Source of the DNA: Sphagnum magellanicum
Taxonomy: Eukaryota; Streptophyta; Sphagnopsida; Sphagnales; Sphagnaceae
DNA length: 64,000 nt
NCBI GenBank assembly: GCA_021904315.1
Contig: CM038908.1
Span: 15,830,501-15,894,500 of the forward strand
Direction of reading: 5' to 3'
In this document: positions 11,101-23,929 of the stretch, in pieces
Position numbering within the stretch: the first letter of the stretch is position 1
Layout of the letters: every line of letters starts with the position of its first letter
Position numbers and translations under genes: made by a program
The notes under the pieces: model-generated
Seen by the model: the letters and a program-made list of their open reading frames with translations, nothing else
Databases searched by the model: none
What the model was told of the DNA's origin: nothing

Positions 11101-11930
11101 ATGACTACTTCTAAGGGAATTGACGAGCTATTCTAGGGAAGGGAATTTGAGGATGTAGTTGACTGGGTGGAAAGGTTGGAGATGGTTGCAAAAGTGCGCA
11201 ATTATGATGAGATCAAGCTTTTCAAAATTGCATGCCTCAACGTGAGGGGCAAGGCAAAGGAGATGTACAAGAAGCTTAACCCAACCCTTTTAAACTAGGT
11301 TGAACTGAAAATTGCCATGGAACAAAAATATGGCATTGTTAATCTTGCGAGAATTTGGGTTCGGTTTAACGTAATTAAGCAAAAACCAAAGCAAGGTGCC
11401 CAATCTTATTATGACAAATTGGAAAATTTGTTTACAAAATGAGGAGGGCTTTTTTATCATGACTTTGGCCAAAGATCAGGAAACTATGTGTGGTTCGACA
11501 TTATGTAAACATGGAGTGTTTGTTGGCATTCGCATTGGAGGTGGAGAAATTTTTGGGGGAGCTAGGCGAAACTCCCTATGAGCCATTCAAGGAGGAACAT
11601 GAAGAAAGCATGTCTATAGGTGAGACAATTGTTGAAAAGCAAATCCAAGTGCTTAATGAGTCATTGATTAGTCTATTGAAGCAACAAAGAAACCTCTAAA
11701 ATAAATCGGGAATATTATGAGTGGCATCCACTAGTCTCAATGGTTGTTGGATATGTCAAGTAAAAGATCACATGGCCAATGACTATCCAAAACATACCAC
11801 CTCCAAACCAAAATGTCTAAAATGTGGGGGTTACATAAGACAAAAAATTGTGGGCTCATGTGTAACTATCCTAACCATACTCGGAGAGTTAAAATACTTG
11901 GAAAATTTGGTCAAGTTAGCTAGGAGGTAG
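11101..11930 (+). pseudogene. gag polyprotein remnant with zinc knuckle
   Basis: An ATG at 11101 opens a frame that, read through stops, matches plant retrotransposon gag: a DWVERLEMVA segment, then LFKIACLNVRGKAKEMYKKL, then a YYDKLENL segment. In-frame stops occur near codons 12 and 66 and again further on. At 11721-11930 another frame carries a CCHC-like knuckle (CWICQVKDHMANDYP) in which the last Cys is replaced, plus a second partial CLKCGGY motif. The gene is frameshifted and non-functional. Confidence 0.8.
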
Positions 11931-11951
11931 AAAAATGACAAATAAAAGTCG

Positions 11952-12360
11952 ATGAATGTTGCAATTGCTACTTCAAACATTCTAGCTATGTGGAGAATTA
12001 GTGTGAACAAAAACCATAGGAACAAAACTTTGCATCTACTGGTTGACATTAACAACCATATTGTTGAAGGTTTGGTTGACATAGGGGCTTCCATGTCTAT
12101 AATAATTGCTAGTGTGGTAAATGAATCATGGATTATGCATCTTGTGATAGGTTTTGAATCCTATAAGACTATTTTTGGAATGATCATTCAAGCAATGGGC
12201 AAGATTGAAAGGCTCCCAATCTGGATAGAAGATACATAATGTAATGTGGTATTCATGGTTGTGGACACCAATAGTTGTGATATCTTGTTGGGACTAGACT
12301 TTTTCATAAAAATTGGTGTTGTGGTAGATGTTGAATTGGGATTGATTTAGGTGAGACAAG
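11952..12360 (+). pseudogene. Retropepsin (aspartic protease) remnant
   Basis: The frame reads LLVDINNHIVEGLVDIGASMS, in which DIGAS stands where the active-site D-(S/T)-G-A motif is expected. It continues in a second piece with CDILLGLDFFIKIGVVVDVE, the usual C-terminal ILG-x-DF/W motif of gypsy proteases. A stop at 12237-12239 separates the two halves. Ile replaces Ser/Thr in the catalytic loop, so it would be inactive even without the stop. Confidence 0.75.
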
Positions 12361-12479
12361 GGTCAGGGTTTAATGTAGGTTCTAGCACTAAACATGGTCA
12401 ACATGTTACAAATGGTGACAAATGATGAAGTTATGACAAGAGGGATAGGCTCTAAATTTGCAAAGATGCAAATTGACGG

Positions 12480-13060
12480 TGGGTGAAAACATGGTAACGT
12501 ATGCCAATGAAGGGTACTTGATTCTTTTGTGCAAAGTATCCATAAATAAGCCTTAATACATTGAATTCATGAATATTTTTTATTGTAATGATCAATAAAA
12601 TGAAGTTCTTTGACTTCATTGAATAATATTAAAAGATTGCATGTTTTAATATACATTTAAGTACAGGAAAGTATGTGTCCCACTTTTGAATAAGTATATG
12701 AAAATATGATGAAAATACAATTACAATTGGATTTTTTATATTTTCAAATGGATGAAACATTAATACATATCAATGTGATTTAAAAAATTTCATATTATAG
12801 TTATAATCTACTAAAGTTTTCATATAAAAGTATGTTTGAAAATTTAAAAACTTGGCCAATTTAAAACATATTTTTTCATCCACTTTTCTTAAATTAAAAA
12901 TCCTCACACTTTCTGTATAGCTAACCATAAACTCAATGAAGTGCACCATTATTTCATAATGAAAGTTTAAAATTTTTTGAATAGGTTTTTCATGTTTATG
13001 CCATAAATGTGATTGACTACATGGTGGATATTTTTTTGGCATACTTTACCATGTTTTCTC
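12480..13060. other. AT-rich interruption inside pol
   Basis: Between the protease remnant and a segment that again reads as pol-like (from about 13065: the NNEVGDLQPKTNK frame), about 550 bases are strongly AT-rich and match no polyprotein segment in any frame. It could be a nested insertion or an unusually decayed linker. I found no clear terminal repeats. Confidence 0.4.
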
Positions 13061-13409
13061 CTTAACAATAATGAAGTTGGAGATTTACAACCTAAGACCA
13101 ACAAGTTAACGGTTTGCATTGATCAAGTTTTGAGTAGCTTACAATTTTATGATGACACTATGTTTGAGTCTAGTATGGGGGATGATGAACCCACTATTGG
13201 GAATGTAGAAAACGACTAGCTACAATTAATTCTGCAAGAGGAACAAGATCGCACCTTTGAACTTTGTGATCAAGGACTAGATGAACTAATAAGATTAAAA
13301 GCTCCAAAGCAAGCGATAAACCTAATTCTAAAGGAGCAAACAATGAGGTTTATGAAATATCATTCACATGAGGAGGATGACTATGAAGATTGGCTGAAAT
13401 AGGTCGATC

Positions 13410-14820
13410 ATGAAAAATAGCAAAATTTGTTGCAACATAAGGGTGCATACAAATTTGCCATCTCTTTTTCAATTAAAAGTCACTAGTGATAAACTTCTTT
13501 CAATAACAATTGAGCCTAATGTTCTAGAAGAGGAAAGGTGGAATGGAATCCACAACTTAGTCAAGGTAAACCTTCGTTTAGGGCAACAAGAAGCACACAA
13601 ACTCTGGAATTTTTTAAAGGAATATGTAGATGTGTTCATAAAGCATAAGGGAAAGTTGGATTGTTGTATGGTTGGGGAGCATTGTATAGAAACACATGGT
13701 TTTCCACCTTGTTGTACCACACCTAATAGATTGTCATTATGGGAAGAGGTCAAAGTGAACCAACAAATTTAGATGTTAATACATATGGGCAAAATGAGAC
13801 CTAGTTCCTTTGAATATGCTTGTAAAGTCACACTAACAATGAAAAAAAATGGTAGCAAAAGATTCTGTGAGGACTCACGACCCTTTAACATGTAGACCCA
13901 CAAATATGCATATCCCATGCCTCTAATTGAAGATGTTTTGACACAATTGGGGTCTATTGAATGGTTTTTCGTGTTGGACTTGCAAAACATGTTCTAGCAG
14001 ATCGGGATGAACCTAGATGATGTGAAAAAAATGGCATTTATCAGAAAATTTGGATTATATGAATGGTTGGTTATGCCATTTGGCTTTAAAAAGCTACTAA
14101 TACTTTCTTTTGCACAATGTTTGAGATCTTTACAGATTGGATGCATAAAATTTTGAAAGTATTTGTGGATGACCTAAACATTCACAATGTTATTTGGTAA
14201 GATCACATTCAACACATTAGGATGGTGTTATAATAATTGAAGGATGTGTATCTAAAACTTAACCATGGCAAATGCATGTTTGTAGTTACAAACGTTCTCT
14301 TCTTAGGGCATGTGGTTGGTAAAACCAAGACAAACCTTAACCTTGAAAAGATCAAGGTTATTAAAAAATTCCCAATTCCTAAAGTAATTATGAATGTAAA
14401 GGCATTCTTGGGATTGACAAGTTATCATAGAAACTATGTTAAAGCTTATGCTTGCATTGTTGTACCATTGTTTGAACTAACCAAGTGCGATGTTTATTTC
14501 CAATGGAATCTAGATTGTCAAAAATATTTTGAGCAACTAAAAAACCCATTGATGTCTACTCTTGTCTTGGTAAACCCAATTTCAACAAAGCTTTCATTCT
14601 TGGAGTAGGAGCCATTTTCTCCCAAAAGGGTGGGAGGTGCGAATGTGTCATTGCATATGCCAGCAAAGGTTTATCCCCTATCCAAAAGTGTTTCCATCCC
14701 ATGGAAGGGGAGTGTTATGCCCTGATATGGGGAATTATGCATTTTCAACAATTTTTACATTGAAACCATTTCACTTTATGGACTAACCACAAACCACTTG
14801 AATGGTTGGCCTAATAGTAT
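13410..14820 (+). pseudogene. Reverse transcriptase and RNase H remnant
   Basis: Read through breaks, 13700-14180 shows gypsy reverse transcriptase landmarks: the PYR/RLS-x-W-E-E-V linker, YAYPMPLIEDVL, a GLYEWLVMPFG segment and the catalytic FVDD at about 14163-14174. The connection region follows at 14237-14600 (GKCMFVVTNVLFLGHVV, then KAFLGLTSYHRNYVKAYA). RNase H continues at 14600-14815 with CVIAYASKGLSP, MEGECYALIWGIMHFQQFL and TNHKPLEWL. Stops interrupt the frame at several places. Confidence 0.85.
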
Positions 14821-15519
14821 CTAATGCCTATGGGGCAAGGGGGCGTTGGATTGACATGTTATAGGATTTCAACTTCAAAATCTTTCATCGTTCAAAATTT
14901 AAACATTTCAATGTGGATGCATTTAGCTAGAACCTAATGAATATGGCAAAAGATGATGAAGATTTCTTTAAAAGATTCAGGACATAGGATGTTGAGGGAA
15001 CTAAGAGTTCAAACATGGATTGGAAGGCGTAGTGTGCATAGTAGGAACATCCCTAATATGTGAACTCATGGTGGAAATAAGTGTGGAGGAGGTAGCTATA
15101 AGTAGTAATGACATGCATGTTGTAATTGTGGGGAATGTAGATCATGATGATGCCGCCAAAGGGGGACCAAATGTAACTCATCGTGTTTTGCATAAGAGAA
15201 AAAAGGCTAGAAATTGATAATAAGGTATGGTGGGAATTGGTAGCAAAGGCTCAATCAATGGTTGATGATGAGAAAAATGAATTTAATGAAGACACTACCA
15301 ATGAAGATGTTAGCCATGCAAGGTGGGGATTGTATGGGATTTTCATATATTTGGAATGATAAAGATTGTTTGCACATGTTGTAAACATGGCAATTCCCGG
15401 ATGATGTGTCTAACAAGGAGTTGGGTAGGATTAAGAAATGTGTCCTAAATTATGTATGGCACATAGATCAATTTTTTTGGGGGGTATGTTTATACCCAAA
15501 CCTAAAGAAAGAACATCAT

Positions 15520-16560
15520 TGAAGAATTGCATGAGGAGATTGGGAGAATAAGACATTGGTATAAGTTTGTAAATAGTTATATTGGCACAACCATAATGAA
15601 CAAGTGTGGTTGGTGGGGAAATCATGCAAAGAATGTAAATTGGTCAAGAGGATTGGTTGAAGACTTGAAGAGTATCCCAATATGTGAATTGTTTTACAGA
15701 ATAACATTTGACATTATTGGTTTACTACCTAAAACAATGATGGCAACAAATACATTTTGGTGGCTATTGACCATTATTCCAAATGGTTCGAGCCAAAGTG
15801 ATATGTGATCACATAACCACCATTATAGCCAAGTTCTTGGAAAAGAACTTTTTTAAAATATGGAGTACCGAGATACATCTTCATTGAGCATGGGGGTGAA
15901 TGGTTAGCAAACTTTAATAATCTTCGTAAGATTTATGGTGTGAAACATCAATACACAACACCACATGGCTATGTTGCAATGGGATGGCGGAAAGGCTAAT
16001 CAAAACCATGAAACACGGTGTTAGTGTGATGTCCACACTTTAGGTTAACACTAGGACCTGGGACTCACAACTTCCTAGAGTGTTGTTTGGGTATCAATGT
16101 GGGTGCATGCCAACACAAAACATTCATAATCCTCATTGGATGAAGGCCTCAACTCAAGGTTGATAATCACTTGAATATGCTGACACATATTTTTGATAAA
16201 AAATTGAACATTGAACAACTATCTACACAAATGATTGCAAAAATGGAATTGATAGTTGATTTACACAAAGTGGTATTGGGGAAGGATGAACAAGCTCATA
16301 TTTAATAAAACCTATGCATTGCAGAAGGGAAGGCAATTATTTCCCTATTTTAAGGCTGGAATTGGCTTGGTCAAAATGAAGAAATCAAGAAAAAAGAAGT
16401 CATTAATGGGTAGTTGGGAAGGACCTTACCTTTAGTGGGGTATTTGAACCAACATGAAAACACAATCAAGATGAAGGAGGATGGAAATGCATCACCGAGG
16501 GCAAGGATGAATAATAATGGGAATGCTATAGGAGAGATTTACAATTGTACTACCTTGATG
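15520..16560 (+). pseudogene. Integrase remnant
   Basis: A frame at 15527-15808 reads through a WWGNHAKNVNWSR segment where the zinc-binding domain is expected, then FDIIGLLPKTM, matching the start of the integrase core with its first Asp. Around 15885-15985 another frame gives EHGGEWLANFNNLRKIYGV, the segment carrying the catalytic Glu of the core. The 16380-16560 region has the GSWEGPYL and RRDLQLY-like words of the C-terminal domain. Several stops and frameshifts are present. Confidence 0.75.
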
Positions 16561-16609
16561 CATTATTGATGAAAGCTGTGAAGACACATCTAAATTTTAA
16601 AAAGAGTCA

Positions 16610-17726
16610 TTACATATGTAGGATGAAATGAAGTGGAACAAAATCTTGGATGAAGAAAAAACCTAATGGATGAAAAAGGATCTATGTAGTCAAAATGCAA
16701 AGGCAACAAAAGAAAAGGTAGTTGATGGATGTTTATGTTTTTTAGTTGCTATGAGTGTGTGTGTTTGTTTGATGTAGGTAATAATGTTGAAGGAGTTTGT
16801 GGTGTGTTTTGTGTGAATAATGTTTAAAGACAATAGAGAAGTTTGATTCTTGGCTTTGTGTGAGTGATGATCATTTGGCTATGGTGGGATTGGCATAAGG
16901 ATTGATGCTAGCGTCCAAGGAGGGAGTGCTCAGAGGCCAAGATGAAAAATAAAGTGTTACAAGAGCTAAACACCTTTTTTTTTCTTATGTCTTGTGATTT
17001 AGTGTTTTTGGATAAGACGTTGGAATTTTGTGTTTACTGAAGCTTTGATTAAGTTAATGGTTGATGGGAAGAATGCCCTCAACATTCATTTCAGTACATT
17101 CTGACTTCAAGTATTCTTCCACTATGTACTAGAGTTAGAGCTTAGAAGGCAAACAACTAGTGTGCATGAATAAATACGTAGAGATGTTGGAAGTGATGAA
17201 GCTCCATAGGGGACAATGATGGCCAGTTTGAGAGAAAATCAGTTTGTGGGTTGTGGGGAATTTGTGGGAATGGTCATTTGGGAAATTGAGACCCATTTGT
17301 TTGGGAACTCTGGGGATACAATATCTATAGTTTGTCAAGGGGAGAAATTGTGAAATCCATGTTGATGTGGGACTCCGACTTATCTTTGTCAAAGGCCTAT
17401 GTGATATGTGTGGGAGAGCCTTTTGTCAGCTTTGTCAGGTTATTGTGTTAATATTGATTCTGTGTAAGACCATGATGGCCTACCGGAGAGATCTGATTCA
17501 AACATCTTTACAACTTTCCATCCTTAAGAATAGGTGTTAATAGGTAACTTCGGTTCATAATTTGGTTGAAACCAGCGCACTCTATAGAGAGTAGATCTTA
17601 CCAAGGATTTAGTGGTAGAAATAGTTGTCAAATTCTAAATTGTAAAATTGTGGTGGATCAGCCAGTCATATGTTGTAGACAATGCCAATTGTATGTATGG
17701 GGTTCTAGAGGTTTTATGTTGCCTTT
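16610..17726 (+). repeat. 3' LTR of the Ty3/gypsy element
   Basis: It aligns with 9311-10440 over its full length in the same orientation, with scattered substitutions and small gaps. A purine run (TTAAAAAGAG) directly before it is a weak polypurine-tract candidate. Confidence 0.85.
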
Positions 17727-19688
17727 AACGAAAACTCTCTCTTTGAAACTGAAACTGACAGGTAAGGATATAGGATATCCATATACCCTTAACTGATGGT
17801 TCTCCAAAATCAAAGAACCAGTTCTGACCCTTGACCAGCGGTTCTCAGAAAACCATAGAACCAGTTTTGACCATTAACCCAGGGAATAGAAAATCAATTT
17901 TTTTCCAGAAAACCCAGATCTGGAGGTCTATTTGATTTTGAAAAGATTAAGGAACCGGAACTGGAGGTTGTATGCCTCTGAACATTTTCAGAAAACCCAG
18001 AACCAGGGTTATTTGCAAAATAAATGAACTGCACAATACTGGTGTTTTTTTACGAGTGTTGGATCAATCTAGATATATTGCCATCTGTGTATAAAATACT
18101 CGCATGAGTACTGATATTGAAACATACATACCAGTTGGGTATGACCTGAGGTAATGCCAGCCTTTTTACCATGCCCTAAACCCGTACCAATACTAGGTTT
18201 ATACCTGCCTCATACCAGGCAAAAATCAGCCTCCAACCCAATATAATACGATAGCAGACTAGTATGAAAGTTTTTTAAAATGACGCAACAATACTAGGAC
18301 CAGGATGGTATTAAAACTTTTAAAAACCACACTACCTAGACCGGACTGGTATGTTCAAAAGTGGGTACCAGTGTTGACCAGTTATTGCGGAAACAGATGG
18401 TTATTAACCTGGTTATTGATGACCTATCAGATGGTTATTAACTTTTTTGAAAACTGGTAGATAACCTACCTTCCTGGCACATATCATTCCAAGAACCAGC
18501 AACATTCTTATGAGCAATGTATTGAATTTTAATAACCTACCCAATTTATGGAAATTTCATCCAGGTAGGTTATCAATCTTAAAACCCTAAACATGTTTTT
18601 GATAGAAAAAAAAATAAACATAAAAAAAATATTGAAATTTATAAAGATCCTATAACCTAGCCTACTTGAGTTAAATTTAAGTGATGGTTCTCAAGGTGGA
18701 TATTTGAGAATCAACCCTTATGCATAACTTGCTGGTTATTCACAAAAATAGCTGAGTAATGGGGGGGTATTACTTTGACAATGAAATTGTATCTTGATGA
18801 GTTAAATTTTTATTTTTTTTTTCATATTCATACCTTGTGTGCTACAAAAGTTTAAAATAAAATGAAAACCTACCTGAACATTTATGGAAAAAAAAGCAAT
18901 AACTGGTCAACACTTGTCAATACCAGGGTTTTTATTTCCATTTTGTGACTTAGGTGGACTCACAATCATCCACAAGAGGAATGAACCAAATTTGGCTAGA
19001 GGTCCGATGGGAAAGTGAAATTTTTTATTAGAATCCAACTTTGTTTTGGTGACCTCTATGAATCTGTTGTCTAAGTAGGGTGACATCAGACTTCTTTCCC
19101 ACGAAATACAGTGACTTTGGTGCTTTTTTCCTGGAAAAAAATCCTTTGCAACCTTCAAGTTCACACTGGATTGTTTTTGGTCCTTGCAGTGTGAAATTTC
19201 AACAATAAATCTATTTTTAGTATTAAGAAAATTTAATTTTTAAAAAAACAGACCGGTTGATGCCAGCCCAACACTGGTTTAAATTCTTTTTACTTTTCAG
19301 CTATTATTGACTCTCTCAATTTGAGCATAAATCTGGGCAAAAGACTGAGATATAATAATATAATAACTACAATGGAGAGATGCTCTCATCACTGGTGCAT
19401 ACGTCTGTGGAGTGTAACTATAAGCTTCTTTCCTTCTGTGCATGTGTGCCCATCTTGCGATGCCTGCTGGCCAATGCTTGGGGACCGTAGCTTTTGGATG
19501 GTCCTAATTAGCACTTTGTTCACACCATTTCTCAAAAGGCAACAGCATTTTCTTGGCTTGAGCAATTCAGCCCCGACCAGTGCACCATCGGAAAAGTCCA
19601 GTTCTGGGATTTCATGGATGGGATGAAACATTCTCCGACTTGGTCAGCATCATTTTTTTTTCCTTCTTGGCCTTTTTTTTCTCTTTTA

Positions 19689-19690
<2 letters not shown>
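17727..19690. other. Gene-free stretch
   Basis: I see no coding region of recognisable family. The sequence repeats words such as GGTTCT, AACCAGTT and ACCAGTATT with low regularity at 17800-18480, as in heavily decayed repeat DNA, and turns T-rich towards 19690. Confidence 0.4.

Positions 19691-19691
<1 letters not shown>

Positions 19692-19720
<29 letters not shown>
19692..19720 (+). repeat. T29 homopolymer
   Basis: Twenty-nine consecutive T residues lie within a wider T-rich tract (19650-19755). Its length in the genome may differ from the assembly. Confidence 0.95.
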
Positions 19721-20579
19721 CCTGGGAACCGTTTTTTTTTTATCATGTTTTTTTTGGTCCCACCCCTGACCCCAAATTTATTTTGGGAACCTCCTACCTC
19801 CCCCTCTCACCAACCCACCCACCTCCTTCTCCACTCACCTCCATTGTTAGAGCTTGAGAACTAGGGAGAACTTCAGTAGCTTTGAACTTTGATTAGGGTT
19901 CCAATGTTTTGAGTTTCCATAGTTTGGGGAGTGTGAAGAGATGAGGAGCTTTAGGAGTGTGATGATAAGAGGAACTTGAAGGTGTCAAAAGTGGGAGGTT
20001 CAGGTACTAAGTTGCCTTCTTTTTTTTGTTAAAAAAGAAATTTATCTTCTGGTTTTCAGTTGCCATGTTTTGGAGCAGCCACCAAAAGACAACAAGGAGA
20101 AGTGCAATTGCTCATCCTTTTCATGTTGTTTTTGCAAGTGTGAACTAACAAACTAACTACACATGAATACACATAATCACAATTGAAGCCAAATATTCAA
20201 ACACAAATTAAATGAAACCTCATTGTAATCATTAACTAAACCTTAATTTGGAGAAACTAAATGAAACAAACAAATGAATGGAAGCCATGGTGTGTTTCTT
20301 ATCTCTTAGTTTGGTTTATCAATGTGAGCCTTTTCTCCACTTTCTTTTAGAGAGAGAAAAAAAGAAGTATTGTGATGTATATGTGCAAATTTCAAATTTC
20401 TTTTAAAATTCACATTAGGTCTAATTTTAATTAGGCTTAAAAGGTGCAAAAAAATATAAAAACATAATATTTTAAAATCTAATCCACATTGCTTAAGTAC
20501 ATAATTAAAACAAACAAATCAAATTGTTTAATTTAGGTCTTATTGTTTGATAAACATGTGTACAACATGCATTAAGTGT

Positions 20580-20825
20580 GCTAGGTTTGCAATAGTCCCA
20601 TCCTAGAAAACATTGTCAAAACATAATCTACAATACTCTCATGGGGGGTTTTCACATATTCTAGATTTTCAAAAGATTTTGCAATACCCCCAAAACATAT
20701 TAAAACATCATGTTTATAGCCAATGTCTATCTGCAATACCATAAAGGGGGGGATGACAAATACTTTAATTGTGCCCCTATAATTTGCTTCAATGAACAAG
20801 ATCAAATTTCATGCAATACTTTCAT
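20580..20825. repeat. Diverged TGCAATACC-type array, about 50-bp spacing
   Basis: GCAATA-like starts lie at about 20590, 20630, 20681, 20733 and 20812, three of them GCAATACC or GCAATACT. Each is followed by a variable AT-rich filler. The spacing and core resemble the 52-bp array at 1076-1450, but conservation is low. Confidence 0.45.
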
Positions 20826-20859
20826 TTTTATTCTTTCCTCACTGTTGGGGTTCTATTGG

Positions 20860-21060
20860 AGTGCCAACTAGGTAGGTAGGTGTAACCATGTAGGTCAGGT
20901 TTGATAGATACTTACCTAAAGTGTTGGTAGGTAAATAAATAGATAGGGGTTGGGTAGGTAGGTGGGTGGGGATGAGAGTAGCATATTTTAAACTTATAAG
21001 TGAGTAAGTAGGTAGGAAGAGTTTACTTTTAATTTAAATATATAAATGAGTAGGTCAGTG
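20860..21060. repeat. TAGG/GTAGGTAG-rich low-complexity stretch
   Basis: Repeated GTAGGTAGGT and GGGTGGG words occur without a fixed period. It resembles the TAGG-rich arrays at 4.6-5.1, 41.0-41.15 and 44.9-45.6 kb. Confidence 0.7.
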
Positions 21061-21205
21061 GGGGACAGTGGGGGAGTAGTAGGTGGGTGGGAAAAGTTTC
21101 AAAAGCAAAAAAAAAACTGGTTGGGGGGCGGGGAGAAAATAAAGTTCCAAAAAAAAAAACTGAGATCAAGGGGAAAAAAAACTGGGAAGGGGGCGGGGAG
21201 AGAAA
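21061..21205 (+). repeat. G-run cluster
   Basis: Runs of three to six G alternate with A-rich segments, including two related units (TTGGGGGGCGGGGAGA and GAAGGGGGCGGGGAGA). At least four G-tracts fall within 40 bases, so the plus strand could fold as a G-quadruplex. Long open frames on both strands here reflect base composition only. Confidence 0.55.
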
Positions 21206-23880
21206 GGGCAAACAAAAAAAAGTAAACCTGGGATGGCACAGGGATAGAAAAGAGCATCCTATCAGTGCACCATCCATCCACGTTGGTGCACTGATGGGTG
21301 CTGGTTCACTCTGGCCCCCATTTTCTTCAGGTTTTGCTGTATGAGTGGATTCTCCTGAGGAGGGCCACCCCAGGGTCACAGCCAGCCCGATGGTGTTCCT
21401 GAACCTCAGGAGTACCCATGAGTACAAGAACCTCCATCGGCGCACATAAAGGATTCTGTATTTGTTATGGGACCATGAGAACATATTAGAATAGGAGAAG
21501 GATCAGGCCTTGACATACATAATATGTCCTAAGGTTCTTCTCCTCGACAAGATCCCTCAAAGTACGCCTAGAAATAGAAAGATGGTTGTTTATCCTTTTT
21601 AGGTGGCACTTTGCATTGTCTTCTACTATTGTGGCAAGCTGATGAGCTGACTGATGCACTCACAGCAGCTATCTACACATGGACCATCATCAGCAACCCC
21701 GGGACTCTTCTTTCCACTTCAGCAGTCTATGGAATGTGTATGACTGGATAAGGTTTAAATAAGGCTTCGTGTCCTTCCAGGTTTTTCACCTATCTCTTTG
21801 CACAACTTGCTACTGGTGATGGGTTTTGGTCCTAGGTTTTGTGTTTTCTCCCCATTGTGGGTTCTACATTTTCAGGTGTGGTCTTTTGTTTGTACTTCAT
21901 TCCCCCTCCCCTTTTTTTTCCCTCTTGTTCCCTTGCCCGGTGTTTTTCCTTTATTTAAATCTATCTCTGATCTTGCTAATTGTAGCTGGATGGGTAGGCC
22001 AGATGTTGTTGCTTTCAACAGTTACATCCAAGTTGATATTTCATTCATTGATAAATTCACACTTTTGCAAAACACAAAAATAAATGCATAAGGGCAACTC
22101 TAGCAATGCATTATATATTGGGGGCAATATCGTTTAATTATCACATTCAAATTTATCGTGAAGTGTTTGTCTCTTTCACATTGAGTTCTTTTTTTGGTCC
22201 AAAATTTTGTCAAAATGAGATATAAAATTGAGGGTTGTCACCCCTTCAAAGGCTTCATTTGGAAAATTTTGAAAACATTGCCAATAAAGCAAAGGTTTTG
22301 AATTAGGTTAATCACATTCAGAAGGCATGTTCTTGCAAGTTGTGATATATCAGTATGATTGCAAAATTTCTGTTATTGTTCTACATGTCCTATTGTCATT
22401 TAATGTTAAAATCTTTCTAAAGATGCTGCCCAATGATGCAAAAAGCAACATCAAAAAATTGAAAAAAAATTAATTCATTTCTCTCACATCAATAAATAAT
22501 AAATATGAGACAATATAACATTTAAATATCACTTGTGGATTCATTTCTATGGCAATTCAATCGATATTAATCAATGGCCTACTAATCAATAGTACTCAAT
22601 GGCTTGCCAATCAATAGCAATTAATGGCTAGTCAACAAGAAATAGTCATTTTATTTTTGAAACATCTCTTGCCACACATGGTATATTGCACTTATTTCCA
22701 AGAACTAAACTCATTTTAACACAATTGTGGGTTTGGGTAGTGTAAACCCTAAACCCATCCAAATTTTATTGTACATACCATTTTATTGCGACCATGTGAG
22801 TTGCTCTAACATTACATGCAAACATGATAACATAAAAGTTAATAACTTTGATGTGCAAAAGAAGCGATTTTGTAGTAATTCACTTTTAAAATGAATAATA
22901 TCATGTCAAAAGTGGAAATGTCTCAAACTTTTTTTAAACACTAAAATGGATAATATGAATTGATTGGTTTTAGTCGTGAATAATGGTCCGTTATGACAAG
23001 GTGTCCTAAACTCTTAACGACTCATGATTCTTTATAAATTGCAAGTACAATGAAATGTTTGAAGAAAAATTGTCAACATGTTTGGTATAGTACAAGAACC
23101 AAATTAAAGTTCAGCATCCAAACACAATCTGGTCATTTGAAAGAGATTTTTGGGTTTAGGGTTTATAAAAAGGAATTTCCAAATTTTTTTATAATACTAT
23201 AAAAATAAAATATACATAATGTGATAATTAAAGCAAATCTAGCTATAGAAAAAATGAAAAATCCTTCTATATTTTTGCTCCTTACTGAAATTTAATTTTA
23301 TAATCTGACGATTTTTAAATAAGAATTTCTGAAATATAGTTACTAGAAAAGCTGAAAAATCATTAATTTTTTGTAGGGTTAAATTAACCTATCCTACCAT
23401 CAACACATGGGTTTACATCACAAATTTTAATCAATTTATCCCCCACACTAAGAGAGGCTTAATTGCGACAATGATATACCTGCTCTCCTTCAGTGATTTT
23501 TTTCCAACAAAAAAATAAATAATAAAATCCCAAAAAAATTGGGAAATTTCTGAAATTTTTTGTTTTTCAAGTGTGAAGTTGAATAATTTCACTAACTAAC
23601 TTTTAGAAAAACTTGCCAAAAATTTTATGTCACAAAATACTTGACACGCCACCCCTTTCCCCCCACAAAAAAACTCATTCAGTGTGAATGAACCTCTAAT
23701 ATAATAAAAATCCGAAAATTGATCTTGAACACCCCCTCCAAATGAAAAAGAATAAAAAACAAAAGAAAAACCAAACAATTACTACATGTTGATGTGAGCC
23801 CACAGTACCCATAAGTGTATAAAAAATCCAGGGACATTAAAAAATGAAGTGAAAAAACATAAAAAGAAAAACCAACGTCC
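21206..23880. other. About 2.7 kb without a recognised gene
   Basis: The region holds a 10-bp inverted repeat (CAGTGCACCA ... TGGTGCACTG, about 21261-21291) and one copy of a dispersed repeat (21770-21950, related to 24990-25170). A run of short CAATGGCTAG/CAATAG words (22560-22640) lies in otherwise AT-rich DNA. I see no supported coding sequence. Confidence 0.45.
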
Positions 23881-23929
23881 CTGGGGCCCCTTAAGAATTT
23901 GATTTTCTGTAGATTGGGAGAGAAGTGGC

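Larger units (their letters stand above)
9311..17726 (+). mobile_element. Decayed Ty3/gypsy LTR retrotransposon (8.4 kb)
   Basis: Two long terminal repeats of about 1.1 kb in the same orientation (9311-10440 and 16610-17726) flank a region that, read through stops and frameshifts, gives gag, zinc knuckle, protease, reverse transcriptase, RNase H and integrase in that order. That order (integrase last) defines Ty3/gypsy rather than copia. A primer-binding site complementary to initiator-methionine tRNA lies just inside the left LTR. Many in-frame stops and visible LTR divergence show that the element is old and cannot be autonomous. I could not define a target-site duplication. Confidence 0.9.

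Noticed and set aside
21029..21484. 151-codon minus-strand ORF and its plus-strand partner
   Set aside because: Both are Pro/Phe- or Lys/Gly-rich products of the G-run tract and lack any family feature.
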